From NCBI GenBank assembly GCA_963693365.1, contig CAVNZM010000001.1:806001-870000 (forward strand): a DNA stretch of 64,000 nucleotides, given 5' to 3'. Under the pieces are notes generated by a model. That model saw only the letters and a list, made by a program, of their open reading frames with translations. It had not been told where the DNA came from and ran no database searches. The DNA comes from Amoebidium appalachense (lineage: Eukaryota; Ichthyosporea). Position numbers and translations under genes: made by a program. Below, piece by piece: positions 12,798-23,646 of the stretch (within the stretch, counting starts at the first letter, position 1; each line of letters opens with the position of its first letter).

Positions 12798-13515
12798 TCC
12801 CCACTCAAGGGGTTGAAGTTTGTGTTCTCGTGTCTGTTGATGTGACGGTAGATGAGGTCCAAACACAGGAGGGCCCGTCACACTCAAGTTTCCCCACTCG
12901 AGGATGCAAACCGAAGATCCTTGAGGTGGGAAGGAGAAAATCAAAACTGAAGAGGCACACAACGACGGTTGCCTCTGAAGACTCGGAACAATAAATCATG
13001 GTGGTTATCAGCGATATATATATATATATAGGAAACACTAGTGTATGTGTGACGTGTTGGTGGCTAATGGTTTATACTGGGGACCACCCAGGTAAACACA
13101 AGACATGAACATCTTGTGGACTGATTTATAGACTGGTGGTCAACCAGTTAAGACACGGGGAAGGTGCATCCCGTGGACTAGGTTTAGACTGGCAGTCAAC
13201 CAGCACGTCATGGCTATAGATAATTATTTATACTGGGACGCCATCCCAGTTCGACATATATATAAGTCGAATATAGAAGAAAACCAATATATATGGTGGG
13301 ATATGAATATAAATAAACGACGGATGGTGGAGAATAATCCCCACTGAAGATGCACACATATGACGATGGAAGACTGAGTCCCCACTGATGAAGAGAAACG
13401 ATGAGGAGTAGTAGACTTTCGTTGGGAGGCATCTTGATCACCGTAGGTGTGTCAACTGCTGTCCAGGGCCCCAACCTACTCAGAAACCACTCGATGATGA
13501 ACACCAGTGCATGGG
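12798..13515 (-). other. Copia family 3, 3' untranslated region
   Basis: Sequence between the RNase H stop codon and the 3' LTR. It has a block (12949-12991) almost unchanged in the family 2 element at 15792-15830, and a run of four small stem-loops at 13076-13250 (cores CTGGG/CCCAG, ACTGGT/ACCAGT, CTGG/CCAG, ACTGGGA/TCCCAGT). Confidence 0.65.
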
Positions 13516-15008
13516 TCAGTCACGGAGACTGAGGTTGGCACGGTGTGTGTCGTGGGCCGGACCAGCCAGAGGCTTGGTGAAGATGTCGGCCAGGTTCTTC
13601 TTGGTGTCGATGTAGGTGACAGTGACGTCCCCACTGTTGATGTAGTCCTTGGTGTTGAAGTAACGAACGGCAATGTGCTTGGTCCGGTGCTTGATGGTGT
13701 TGGAGTGGACCAGAGCAATGGTGGACTGATTGTCACAGTACACGGGGGTGGGCTCGGTCATGGGGTAGCCCAGCTCCTTTAGTAGATCACGGTGCCAGAC
13801 AACATCTTGCACGGCAGCATTGAGGGCCAGGAGCTCGGCCTCACAGGTGGAAGTTGCAGTGATCGTCTGCAGCTTGGAGTGGTAGGTGACGGGGGAGCCT
13901 TCGAGGAGGATGACGTACCCAGACGTGGAACGACGGGTGGTGGGGCAACCAGCAAAGTCAGAATCCGAGTAGCACTCAAGGATGGGCACCTTGCTGTTGG
14001 GGGCCTTCTTCTTGTAGTAGAGGCCGAGGTTGATGGTGCCGAGCAGGTAACGAACGACACGGAGGAGAAGCTCCCAGGCAGTCTTGGTGGGCTTGGAGCT
14101 GAATCGGCCGAGGTAGCCAATGGCATACGAGATGTCAGGGCCGGGAGCACCGAGCAACCCACAGCAGACGGCCGAGGAGTTCACGGTAGGGGACGGTGGT
14201 GGGCAGGGATGAGAGGGAGGTCTCGTTGATGATGGTGCCCACGGGAATAGGGGTGGCCTTAGGCTTGGCATCGACCAGGTTGAAGTCGGTGACGATGTCC
14301 TTGATGTAGGAGGACTGCAGCAGCTTGAGGGAGTCACGGGTGTACAGCAGTTGGGTGCCGAGGAAGATGTCTGGCAGACCGACCTTGCACTCGGCAGACT
14401 TCGTGATGTGACGAACAAGCCCCTGCATGATGGTGGAGTTCCGTGTGCAGGTGATGATGGCATCATCAACGTAGTTGCCCGAACGGATGATGTGCCCGTT
14501 GGGGAACTGACAGAAGTAGACACACGGATCGGAACGGAGACGGGTGAGGCCGTGGGCAATGAGAATGGAGTTGAAGAACTCGTACCATGCCAGGGATGCC
14601 TGCTTGAGTCCGTAGATGGCCTTCTTGAGTTTCCAGACTTTGTGTTCATTGCCAGGGAGGATAAAACCAGGAGGTTGCTCCATGTACAAAGTCTCGTCGA
14701 GGGGGCTGTTGAGGAAGGCCGTGCTGATGTCGAGTTGATGGATCTCGTGGTCCTGTTGCACACCGAGGGCAAGCAGGGCACGGACGGAGGAGGACATGAC
14801 GACGGGGGAAGAGTTTTCACCGTAGTCAACACCGTAGACTTGGGTGAAACCCTTGGCCACACCACGACCCTTGATCTTGGTGTCACCAGCAGAGTTGAGG
14901 ACCTTCTCCGTGACAATCCACTTGAATCGGATGATGTTGGCATCGGAGGGGGGGCTCAACTACGTCGAAGATGTCCTTGTCGATGAAAGCCTTGTACTCG
15001 GCAGTGAG
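13516..15008 (-). pseudogene. pol: Copia family 3 RT-RNase H, 5'-truncated, frameshifted
   Basis: Ty1/copia reverse transcriptase and RNase H. Visible motifs are WIVTEKVLNSAGDTKIKGR, the RT motif A region QLDISTAFLNSPL, YGLKQASLAWYE, the catalytic GNYVDDAI, PYRELLGRLLWVARCSRP, and the RNase H part (CYSDSDFAGC, TSTCEAELLAL, YCDNQSTIAL, NLADIFTKPL). The body begins abruptly at LTAEYKAF immediately after a family 2 LTR, so gag, protease and integrase are missing. An extra C in the run at 14949-14955 and an extra T near 14139 (after ARCSRP) break the frame. Stop at 13516. Confidence 0.85.
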
Positions 15009-15615
15009 TGTTATCTTGTGTGGGTAAACGGAGAAGCAGAGAGCACAGATGGGTGTTATACACAACACAGAGACACACGGGAAAAACACAACCGGAGAGG
15101 TGGAACGATTTCTGGAACCATAGAAATGAATACGACTGCTTGAGATTTATTCCAAGATGAAGTCCCTTTTATACTTGGGAATGTGAAAACGATAAACTTC
15201 TAATAAAACACGGAAACATTTAACAAAATGAAACCACTTATGTAACTATTAATTCATAACATACATTTATACATGTTCTTATCATAACACGTCTAAATAT
15301 AATTATTCCTAATAGTTGGAGAACATAGCACAATGCTACGTCGTGAGAAAGGAATGAGAAAGGAATGTAAGTTACTATATTTGGGAAAATACAAACGAGA
15401 TATGATTGGATGACATATATAGATTTTGACACAAACGACAATACGTGTGCGCGAGCTAAGTATGTCGATACGTACACAGATCTAAGATGTCGTGTATACG
15501 GAAACAGAAAGGAAAGAAAGAAATGAAGAAAGGAAAAGGAAACAAACTACAACAACTAATAAATAAATACAAAACTCAACTTCTAAGTCTTGCTGAGAAT
15601 CCAGTGAAGATGACA
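15009..15615 (-). repeat. Copia family 2 LTR (3' LTR)
   Basis: A 607-bp LTR in minus orientation, shorter than the 756-760-bp copies at 33658 and 41470. The inner neighbour on the right is the polypurine tract CCTTGAGTGGGGA, so it terminates the family 2 body at 15616-17040. Its other end abuts the truncated family 3 pol without a primer-binding site. Confidence 0.8.
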
Positions 15616-16105
15616 TCCCCACTCAAGGGTTGGAAGTTGGGTTCTCGTGAAGTTTGTTGATGTGACTGTTGATGTTAAGACTCTCACACATGTAGAAGCA
15701 GGTGCCGTGAAGTCACAGTCAAGTTTCCCCACTCGAGAAGACAATTGGAGAAGACTTGAAGGTGCAAGCCGGGGAAGAAAACCAAAACGGAAGAAGCACA
15801 CAACGACGGTTGCCTCTGAAGACTCGGAACATGACGGTAGCCAATGACGATATATAAATATATATAGAAGAAAACAACTAGTGTATGTTTGACGTGTTGG
15901 TGGCTAATGATTTATACATTATATATATGATGGTATATAAATAAACGACGGATGGTGGAGAAGAAATCCCCACTGAAGATGCACACACTGAAGATCGATG
16001 AAGACAGCAGTAGACTTTCGTTGGGAGGTGTCTCTACACGGTGTCTACACGGTGATGTGTAGACCACTGGCCAGTGCCCCAACCTACTTGAAGACCACTG
16101 TAGAT

Positions 16106-16146
<41 letters not shown>

Positions 16147-16149
16147 CTC
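15616..16149 (-). other. Copia family 2, 3' untranslated region with G tract
   Basis: Non-coding 3' region. It shares with family 3 the blocks GCACACAACGACGGTTGCC.. (15795-15830) and GACGTGTTGGTGGCTAATG (15891-15909). A G run of about 35 lies at 16107-16142. Confidence 0.65.
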
Positions 16150-17040
16150 AGTCATGAAGACTGAGTGAATCACGGTGCTGCTCGTGGGAGGGCCCGGGCA
16201 GGGGCTTGGTGAAGATGTCAGCCACGTTGTCTTTGGTGGACACGTAGGTGACGACCACATCCCCCACTCTTGATGTAGTCCTTCGTGTTGTGGTACCGGA
16301 CTGCAATGTGTTTGGTCCGGTGCTTGATGCTGTTGGTGTGCAGGAGGGTAATGGTGGACTGGTTGTCACAGTAGACGGGGGTGGGGTCGGTCATCGGGTA
16401 GCCGAGTTCACGGAGGAGATCACGGTGCCAGATGACGTTTTGAACAGCAGCATTGATGGCCAGAAGCTCAGCCTCGGTGGTGGATGTTGCCGTAATGGAC
16501 TGTAGCTTCGAATACCATGTGATGGGTATGCCCTTGAAGAAGATGACGTATCCGGTGGTTGAACGACGGGTGTTGGGGCAGTTGGCAAAGTCAGCATCAG
16601 AATAACACTCCAGCAAGGGGGTGTTGTCGTCGCAAGCAGACTTGTCGTAGTGAAGGCCGAGGTTGGAAGTGCCGATGAGGTACCGAACTACACGGAGTAG
16701 ACATTCCCATGCAAGTTTGGTGGGGTTGGCACTGAATCTACCGAGGTAGCCGATGGCAAAGGAGATGTCGGGCCGGGAACAACGAGCAACCCACAAAAGA
16801 CGGCCGAGTAGTTCACGGTAGGGAACCTTGATGGGTGGTGAGTCGTTCTCGTTGATGGTGATGACGGTGCCGACGGGAATGGGAGTAGCCTTGGGGTGAG
16901 CATCGTTGAGGTTGAAGTCTCTGACGATGTCGTTGATGTAGGATTGTTGAAGCAGCTTGAGGTGACCGGGGTTGTGAATGAGCTGGGTGCCAAGGAAGAT
17001 GTCGGGGAGGTCAACCTTGCAGAGAGCTGACTTCATGAGG
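16150..17040 (-). pseudogene. pol: Copia family 2 RT-RNase H, 5'-truncated
   Basis: The 3' half of a copia pol: KVDLPDIFLGTQLIHN, PYRELLGRLLWVARCSRP, SFAIGYLGRFS, then RNase H (CYSDADFANC, TSTTEAELLAI, YCDNQSTITLL, HRTKHIAVRYH). The catalytic YVDD block and everything upstream are missing. The body is joined directly to a family 3 LTR at 17041. The last 70 residues (NVADIFTKPL..) are in another frame, through an extra C in the run near 16258-16263. It is roughly 70 percent similar to the family 3 pol by eye, so the two are related but separate families. Confidence 0.82.
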
Positions 17041-17750
17041 TGTCATGTAAAACAGGACTAACACATTAATGAGAGGGCAATCGGAGTTGTTCACTAGACA
17101 TTGAAAGATTTCAAACAACAACTGATTCTTTATTGTGCTCTCGGTTCCTTTTGTACTTGCGACTTATCACCTTATCACAACTAAAGAGGGAGAACCAATC
17201 GGTTCTATCAGAAGATAGAAAAACACATTCCGACAGAGCATACGCATTCCAACTTCCGATTAAACTAAAGTTTAGAAACTCTTACTTAAATAAATTAAGT
17301 AATTATACATCTAGTCACTATTAACTCACATATATATTTTTGTTCGTCTCTATAAAGAAACTTATTTAAATACATATATTTCCCAATAGTCGACACTCTC
17401 AAAGTGAAGACACTTTGCAATAAACCGAATTCCATATATATCTATTGTCCAATCACAACACACATATATTAATAGACTGGAATGCACAACACAATCTACA
17501 GATGTACTCGCTCGCGACTATTGGCGAGCCATCCTTTTGAGAACAAAACTAAGCCATTTTTGAAATAAAGGAAAGACAACGAGTGAGGCTAGCCAATCAC
17601 GCTACCTCTCAGATAAACAGAGGAGAGCAAACAGAAATAAAATACAATAAGTTCTTATCAGGCAAGAGAGCCAGGTGTGCACAGATCTACAGATATCTGT
17701 GCCCACAGAAACAAGGGGAGAGAGAGATACGGGGGGGGGGGGGGGGGGGG

Positions 17751-17792
<42 letters not shown>

Positions 17793-17884
17793 ACAAAGAA
17801 GGAAAGCAGACACGAATACAAACAAGCTAGGACACATACATACTTCAAGGCTCTTGCTGTCATACATGGTGACGTATTCCAACA
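17041..17884 (-). repeat. Copia family 3 LTR
   Basis: An 844-bp LTR matching 11934-12797, with a shorter (GA)n tract (17754-17792) and a G run at 17731-17753. No primer-binding site follows it. It abuts truncated family 2 pol on one side and an integrase scrap on the other. Confidence 0.82.
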
Positions 17885-17946
17885 CCGAGTCACGTTGATG
17901 ATGTAGGCAGCATGCTTGAGAGCAGCTCCCCACAGCTTGGGGGAAA
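17885..17946 (-). pseudogene. Copia integrase fragment
   Basis: About 62 bp whose minus-strand translation includes KLWGAALKHAAYIINVT, the conserved segment after the integrase catalytic Glu in copia elements. It is flanked by a family 3 LTR and a family 2 LTR, with no other internal sequence. Confidence 0.65.
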
Positions 17947-18147
17947 TGTTATTTTGTGTGTTTTAACGGAGAAGCAGAGTGCACAGATGGGTGTTATGAT
18001 ATACACAACACACGGACATCTGGGAGAAACACAACCGGAGAGGTGGAACGATTTCTGGGACCATATGAAATGATTTGAACTGCTTGATTTTTATTTCAAG
18101 TTTTATACTCGGGAATGTGAAATCGACAAATGCTAAGCCAATCAAAA
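17947..18147 (-). repeat. Copia family 2 LTR, 3' part, minus orientation
   Basis: Starts TGTTATTTTGTG, the complement of the family 2 LTR 3' end (compare 42195-42225). It covers only the last 200 bp and stops at a pyrimidine-rich point where a plus-orientation copy of the same LTR begins. The two form an inverted, head-to-head LTR junction. Confidence 0.7.
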
Positions 18148-18858
18148 GAACGTTTCCTTTTCCCTTTTCCTTTCTTCCTTTCTTTCTTTCCTTTCCGTTT
18201 CCGTGTGCACAGATATCTTTGATCTGTGTACACATCGAGCCATTTGGCCCGCGCACATGTAATGTTGTTTGCGTTCATGTCTAAATACGTTGTCCAATCA
18301 GCTCCCGTTTAATTTTCCCATATATAGAAACCTACATTCCTCCTTCATTCTACTCGATTCCTTTCCCATTCCATTCCTTTTCTGTCCTCATTCCTTTTCC
18401 TTCTTTTCCCACGACGTAGAATTGCTCCATGCTCCCCAGCTATTAGGAATACTTATATTTAGACGTGTTATGTTAAGAACATGTATAAATATATGATGTG
18501 AACTAATAGATACATAAGTGGTTTCATTTTATTAAATGTGCCGTACTTTCATTAGAAGATTGCGATTTATCTTCTATGTGTCGACAGGCATTTCGATCGA
18601 TTTATTTTACCCTCATAGTTTTCGTCTTTCTGATTGGATAAAAGAGTTTTCGTTCTCTTGATTGGCTTATCGATTTCACATTCCCGAGTATAAAAGGAAT
18701 GTCATCTTGAAATAAATATCAAGCAGTTGAAATCATTTCCTATGGTCCCAGAAATCGTTCCACCTCTCCGGTTGTGTTTCTCCCGTGTGTCTCTGTGTTG
18801 TGCCAACATAACACCCATCTGTGCTCTCTGCTTCTCCGTTTACCCACACAAAACAACA
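18148..18858 (+). repeat. Copia family 2 LTR, plus orientation (5' LTR)
   Basis: Matches 41555-42225 and lacks the first part of the LTR. It contains the TATA-like box in GAGTATAAAAGGAATG and an AATAAA about 20 bp later. It ends CAAAACAACA, directly followed by GGTTTACGGCCC, the likely primer-binding site, and then gag at 18935. Confidence 0.78.
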
Positions 18859-18934
18859 GGTTTACGGCCCATTTGCACACTAACACACAATCTCGTTACA
18901 ACCGCGAAATGCCTCCGTACATACTGCTTCAACC

Positions 18935-20010
18935 ATGACTGACAAACCGTCGTACATCAACCTTCCACAATGGAATCCGTCCGAGAAGAAGGATGATAAG
19001 CGTCTCAACTATTTCGAATGGGAGCCACTCATCCACCGTTTCATAAGAACCACCATTGCCGAGAAATTCGTTGACGCCATCAAGGCACCACAGTGGGTTG
19101 ACGGCTCCGACGACAACCAGTGGCTAGGCCACGGCACCAAGGACGCCTACAAGAAAGCTTCCGACGTCCTCGACCAAATTCTCAACCAGTCTGTTCATCC
19201 TACAGAACTCTACGACTCCGGCCGCATGCAAGACGGTGTTCACGGTGGAGAAGTCTTCCACAACCTGCGTATGGCTTATGTGGCAGAGAAGGAGGCTCGC
19301 GTCACTCAGATTCAAGTCACCTACGAGGAGCTTGAACTACGAGACTTCCCCAACGTCACAGTGTACCTCACCCGCCTCCAACGTCTGGCTACGACCCTTG
19401 CCTGCCTAGACGAGCCCGTCCAACACAAGGATGTCGTGCGCAAGTTCTAGTTGCCCCTCACCTCCGCAAGAACACCGCCCTAGTCTGCACTGACATTGAA
19501 CGTCTCTGCTCCGACTACTGGATGAACAACAAGAATTACCCGTCCTTCAACCAGCTCATCAGCGACATCCGCGGAGCTGAAATCCGTGCCGGCCTCATCG
19601 ACGCAGGCACTGGTGCAACCGTCAACAACCGTCCTCCTCTCGAGCACTTCAGAGCAGGATGCTCCCGCCCGGTGACCTCCGTAACCGTATCCCTCGCCGT
19701 GAGAGTCCACCTCACCGCTCCCCGTCCCGTCCCCGTGATCATCGTCCGTCTTCCAAGTCACCCGGCCCCCGTTCAACTTGCCCTTACCCCCCGTGGTAAC
19801 AGGGACAACCGTAACCGACAGCACAACAACAAGAGAGTGGAGTGTTCCTATTGCCATGAACCCCACCACATCACATCATGCCCAGAGCCTGGGTGTGCTG
19901 TTGCTCGTCGTGCCAAACAGCAGAAAGGCAACAAGCGTGTGCAATTTGCACTCATCTCATCCACCGGCACACCACACCGTGACGACCCCGTCTAGGACAG
20001 TGCCTGCATG
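18935..20010 (+). pseudogene. gag: Copia family 2 gag, broken by stops
   Basis: Starts MTDKPSYINLP and runs as a good gag frame to a TAG at 19448-19450 (after VRKF). The corresponding place in the 42301 copy reads through. Downstream, another frame carries the CCHC knuckle (CSYCHEPHHITSCPEPGC). The protease start is also hit: the W of VWDSAC is a TAG near 19994. After about 20010 the sequence is no longer copia, so pol is absent. Decayed copy using the 5' LTR at 18148-18858. Confidence 0.82.
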
Positions 20011-21110
20011 ACTAAGTGCAACACCTATTCACAATACACTACCCATTCAAAAAACACCACACCACTCGTAGAAACACAATAACAACCATGCCGAAACTTT
20101 CGGTTGATACAGTACTGGCAGAACTTGCCCTCGTTAAGAAACAGCTAGATGAGCTGTTACCACTTAAGAACAGACACACCCCTCCATCCTTCTTTTAGAC
20201 TTACATTTATTCGCACTTTTGTCTTCCCGGCATGTGAATATGGTTTACCCCTTCTCGCCGCTTGGATCAAGAAAGAGAGAACTAGAGCGCTTAAACCCTT
20301 GGCAAATTTCCTTGAAGCAGAAGTTGCCTCCTTTCTATCTAACGACTGTTGTAAACCTGGGCCTGTAACGCTCTCGATATATGGTCTGGTCCCAATAGCT
20401 GCTAGAGTATCCTATCTCGCGCTGAAATTCAATAAGCACATAAGCCGCTTAAAGAAGTATTTGCCCTCCCACCCTCTCTTCTCTATCCGACCTGTCCCCT
20501 CCTCACCTCTCCCCTCTTTCCTCCCCTCTCTCTCCCCTTCTCCCCTGGGCACAAATACAAATTAACCCCGCAATAGTGTGTGTGTGACTTTGGACTGCCA
20601 CTTACTTATTGAACATGTACACAATCACAAGATAATCACGCAATATAACAAATGGAAAAAGATACCACACGACACTAGACCCGATGAAAGCATACACCAG
20701 GAAAAACTAAGCCTTATGTCTCGTTTTATATATACTGACCGCCTCAACCATATTGCCAAATATGGCACTCGCAAATGTATAACACCTAAATACATATTAC
20801 CTTCCTGTAGAACTGGTCTTTCTCTAGCTGATGGTATTATTGATCAATTACCACGCTTTTACTGTACACGTGCTCTACAGTGGAGATCTAATAAGTATAA
20901 GGTGGCATCATTTGCATGCCCAAACAACACACACACACACCAGTTTAACCGGTCATGTATCGCCAAATGTAGTTTGATAGACCACATAATACCGCAACAC
21001 ACACACGTCATATTCACAACAGACACCCAGAAAGATAGCCTACCTGCAAATTACAACATCCTTGATTTTATACTAAACACGCGTAACTACGACCTGTTTA
21101 TTAGATGTAT
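20011..21110 (+). pseudogene. Probable LINE (non-LTR retrotransposon) 3' remnant
   Basis: The 20199-20565 frame (RLTFIRTFVFPACEYGLPLLAAW..) resembles the region after the RT domain of LINE ORF2 proteins. The 20578-21117 frame ends in WRSNKYKVASFACP..CIAKCSLIDH, a Cys/His pattern like LINE C-terminal motifs. No catalytic RT block is present. A separate short frame at 20089-20198 (MPKLSVDTVLAELALVKKQL) looks coiled-coil and may be an ORF start joined to the tail by deletion. The family call is by pattern only. Confidence 0.4.
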
Positions 21111-21198
21111 TCTATGAAAACTACTCCGGGACGTGTGTTGCCTCTAGGGGGACATCCCCTTGGACGAAAGTGAACCTGCAATGGTTGTAAACCACGGC
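21111..21198 (-). repeat. PAT-like copy 2, B2 repeat (outer end)
   Basis: 88 bp identical to B1 at 21673-21760. It marks the outer 3' end of the element next to the LINE remnant. Confidence 0.85.
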
Positions 21199-21329
21199 AG
21201 GCCCCCAGTCATCAATTTATTGATCCGTGAGGTCCTTGTGCCCAAAAAACGGGGGAAGTCTTCGCCCCGTGAAAAAACAGCACGTATGTGGGGATCAATG
21301 GGGTTGAGTGTAGGGTGTAGGTGGGTGGG

Positions 21330-21672
21330 TGAAAAAGAAAATGTAGCTGTAAAGCTGTAGGTGCTAAACACAGAAGATGTGTTGTTGCTTGCTGATCTGC
21401 TAAAAACTGTCGTGCTTATATACCTAAGGCTACCGAACTGAGCCAATCAAAACCGATCTAGTGTTATCATGATGTGAAATCTTATCCTGAGCCAATCAAA
21501 CTCGGTCTAGTGATCTGTGGAATCTGATGTTTTGATCGGCTAATGGGTGCCTGTATGCGGGCAGCCGAACGCGAACTGCTAAGACATGAAACGAAGTCTG
21601 TTGATATCGGACACCCATCCTACGTGTTTACCCAGAAAAATATTTATGTCAATAATTTCCACAAATAAAACC
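21330..21672 (-). repeat. PAT-like copy 2, A2 repeat
   Basis: About 340 bp matching A1 (31181-31516) in direct orientation, from GAAAAAGAAAATGTAGCTG to AATAAAACC. It includes a small duplication (ATGATGTG) absent from A1. A 131-bp spacer separates it from B2. Confidence 0.85.
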
Positions 21673-21760
21673 TCTATGAAAACTACTCCGGGACGTGTGT
21701 TGCCTCTAGGGGGACATCCCCTTGGACGAAAGTGAACCTGCAATGGTTGTAAACCACGGC
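21673..21760 (-). repeat. PAT-like copy 2, B1 repeat
   Basis: 88 bp identical to B2. It follows the recombinase gene and directly abuts A2, as expected for the B1-A2 junction of split direct repeats. Confidence 0.85.
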
Positions 21761-21789
21761 ACGAGAGCAGTATGCTTGCTCCAAAGGTT

Positions 21790-22824
21790 TCACTTAAGAA
21801 TAGAGGCGAATACACGTGTGGTAGTGGCAGCAATGGAGGCCGGACGAAGTCGGGTATAGATCAGGAAACAGTCGGAGGACCACCTGCCGAGTTGTTTGAT
21901 CCGGGAGTCGTCGACCCCGGCCTCAGCCAGTGCTGTGGCCCCCCCGATGCGGAGGCTGTGTCCGGCAAACCGGGAGGGTGAGAGGCCTGCCCGGGAGAGG
22001 AGGGCACGGAAGTCGGCAGAGAAAGCACTCTTGGCGTAGGGGATGCCACCGAGACTGAAGAGGGGGTCGTCGGGTTGACCGGACGTTGTATCCAGGCACT
22101 GCCGGAGGAGATGGGCTGGGGAGAAGTGGGTGAGGGGCAGGGCAGCTAGAGTGACGTTGACACCTCGGGCCTGTACATCCGTCTTAGAGGTTGGCAGGTG
22201 GAGGGTGGCATGGGACAAAGTACCGGTGGGGGTGTAGGTGAAGGTCACGTCTTTCCGTTTAACGTGACGGGACGGGTCGAAAGAAGTCAGGGTCTTGGAG
22301 GTAAATTCCCCTGAACGGAGGAGACCACAGAAACCGACGATGAGGGCCGTCCATAGCCGGAGATTGGCCGAGGAGGCCTTGGTGGGGCACTGGCCATGAA
22401 GTAGGCTGAGGTGGGAGGGCAGGAGGGGTTCCCTGGTGGATGAGCGGGGTCGGATGTTGTGAGAAAGCTGCCATCTGCCCACCCCCCGTAGGAACCACCA
22501 GGCCAGAGACTTGTCGTGGGGGTAGGGAGCAGGGAGGCCCATGTCGAGGTGGAGCCTGGTGATGGCCGAATTGTAGCTGGTTAAGGAAGAGGCCTGTACC
22601 CCTCGTTGGGCACACCAGGCGAGAAAAAGTTGCACGGTGTGTGGGGAGGCCGGGAGGGAGGACCCGGAGGGGGATTGCAGCCGAGAGGCCACACAGAAAT
22701 CGATGAACACTTTTTGCACCCGGGAGTAAAAGGCCCGAGAGTCGAGGTTGAGACTCAGGGCCTGGCATTCCTGCAGGGTAGTGGTGGCTCGAAGCAGCTC
22801 GGCCGGAGCAAAGTGGGGGGCCAA
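21790..22824 (-). CDS. Tyrosine recombinase of PAT-like element
   Basis: Uninterrupted frame of about 344 residues; its upstream limit may be longer because no ATG starts the alignable part (it begins LAPHFAPAELL). The N-terminal SAM-like core (VFIDFCVASR..) is followed by the catalytic domain with Arg in GLLRSGEF, the H-x-x-R motif GHSLRIGG, and GRWSSDCFLIY carrying the probable nucleophile Tyr. The enzyme would recombine a circular cDNA intermediate into the genome without target duplication, as known for DIRS-order elements. Unlike the copy 1 gene it has no frameshift. Confidence 0.85.
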   Translation of the reverse strand: MAPHFAPAELLRATTTLQECQALSLNLDSRAFYSRVQKVFIDFCVASRLQSPSGSSLPASPHTVQLFLAWCAQRGVQASSLTSYNSAITRLHLDMGLPAPYPHDKSLAWWFLRGVGRWQLSHNIRPRSSTREPLLPSHLSLLHGQCPTKASSANLRLWTALIVGFCGLLRSGEFTSKTLTSFDPSRHVKRKDVTFTYTPTGTLSHATLHLPTSKTDVQARGVNVTLAALPLTHFSPAHLLRQCLDTTSGQPDDPLFSLGGIPYAKSAFSADFRALLSRAGLSPSRFAGHSLRIGGATALAEAGVDDSRIKQLGRWSSDCFLIYTRLRPASIAATTTRVFASILK

Positions 22825-22874
22825 TCTGCCAGCGTTGCTCCGGAACGGGAGAGCTGGGGGGGGGGGGGGGGGGG

Positions 22875-23641
22875 TTAGCCCAAGGGGAGGGATAGGAACT
22901 CGTGGACCCAGGAGGGGAAGGGGCAGGGCTCCGGTTGCAGGGAAGGTCGGAGTCGTCGGGCCCGGGGAAGTTGGTTACGAGAAATGGCATCGGCCAGATG
23001 GTTGAGGGGTCCTGGTAGGTAGGATGCCTGTAACGTGAACTGGTATTGCATTTCCATGCGGGTGATGAACCGAATAAGTTTGGCCATCACAGGGTGGGGG
23101 GAAGACCGGGAGTGCAGGTCAGACACAGCACCCGTGTTGTCGCATAAAATACGGACATGGTGGGTGGACCAGGAGGGGGCCCAGAGGGCCACGGCGGCTG
23201 CGATGGCCAGGAGTTCGATGACGGAAGAACCGAGTTTACCCTCATGAGCATAGAGGGCTTGGGTGGAGGGGGACCAGGGCATGAAGAACCATTGGTCGAG
23301 CCAGTGGCCTCCTAGACCCACCGATCCGGCAGCATCGGTGGCCAGGGTAGTGTATGTGGGGGGTGTGATGAGGTGCACCCCATTCCATGATGTGAGGAAC
23401 TGGTGCCATTCGGCTATGTCGGCCCGGGCGGCAGCAGTCAGTCGTATGTGGTGGTGGCCGGCAAGGTGTGGGTGGGTCCGGAGAAGGGCCCATAGGCGCT
23501 GGGAGAAGGCCCTCCCGGGGGGAACCAGCTGGGCACACCAGGTGAGTTTGCCGAGGAGGGACTGGAGGTCCCGAATGGTGATGGTGGGCTTTGGGTGGGA
23601 AGTGAGGTCGAGTAGGTCCGAGAGCTTGGAAGCCGGGATTC
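22875..23641 (-). pseudogene. pol: PAT-like pol, 3' part: RT connection and RNase H
   Basis: Continues the RT interrupted at 27693: RIPASKLSDLLDL, LQSLLGKLTWCAQ, then RNase H with the acidic residues in LATDAAGSVGLGG, VIELLAIAAAVALW, ILCDNTGAVSDL and HLADAISR. This is the DIRS-type arrangement of RNase H after RT, degrading the RNA strand of the hybrid. The frame is open to the stop at 22875 but is cut from its RT by the copia insertion. Reading across the insertion gives GIEFDSIAMEA followed by RIPASKL with no residue lost. Confidence 0.85.
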
Positions 23642-23646
23642 GTGCC

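Noticed and set aside
15004-17045. TGAG on both sides of the truncated family 2 body, read as a target duplication
   Set aside because: The right-hand TGAG lies within the family 2 RT coding sequence (HLMKSALC), so it is not a duplication; the junction shares only a TG with the LTR.
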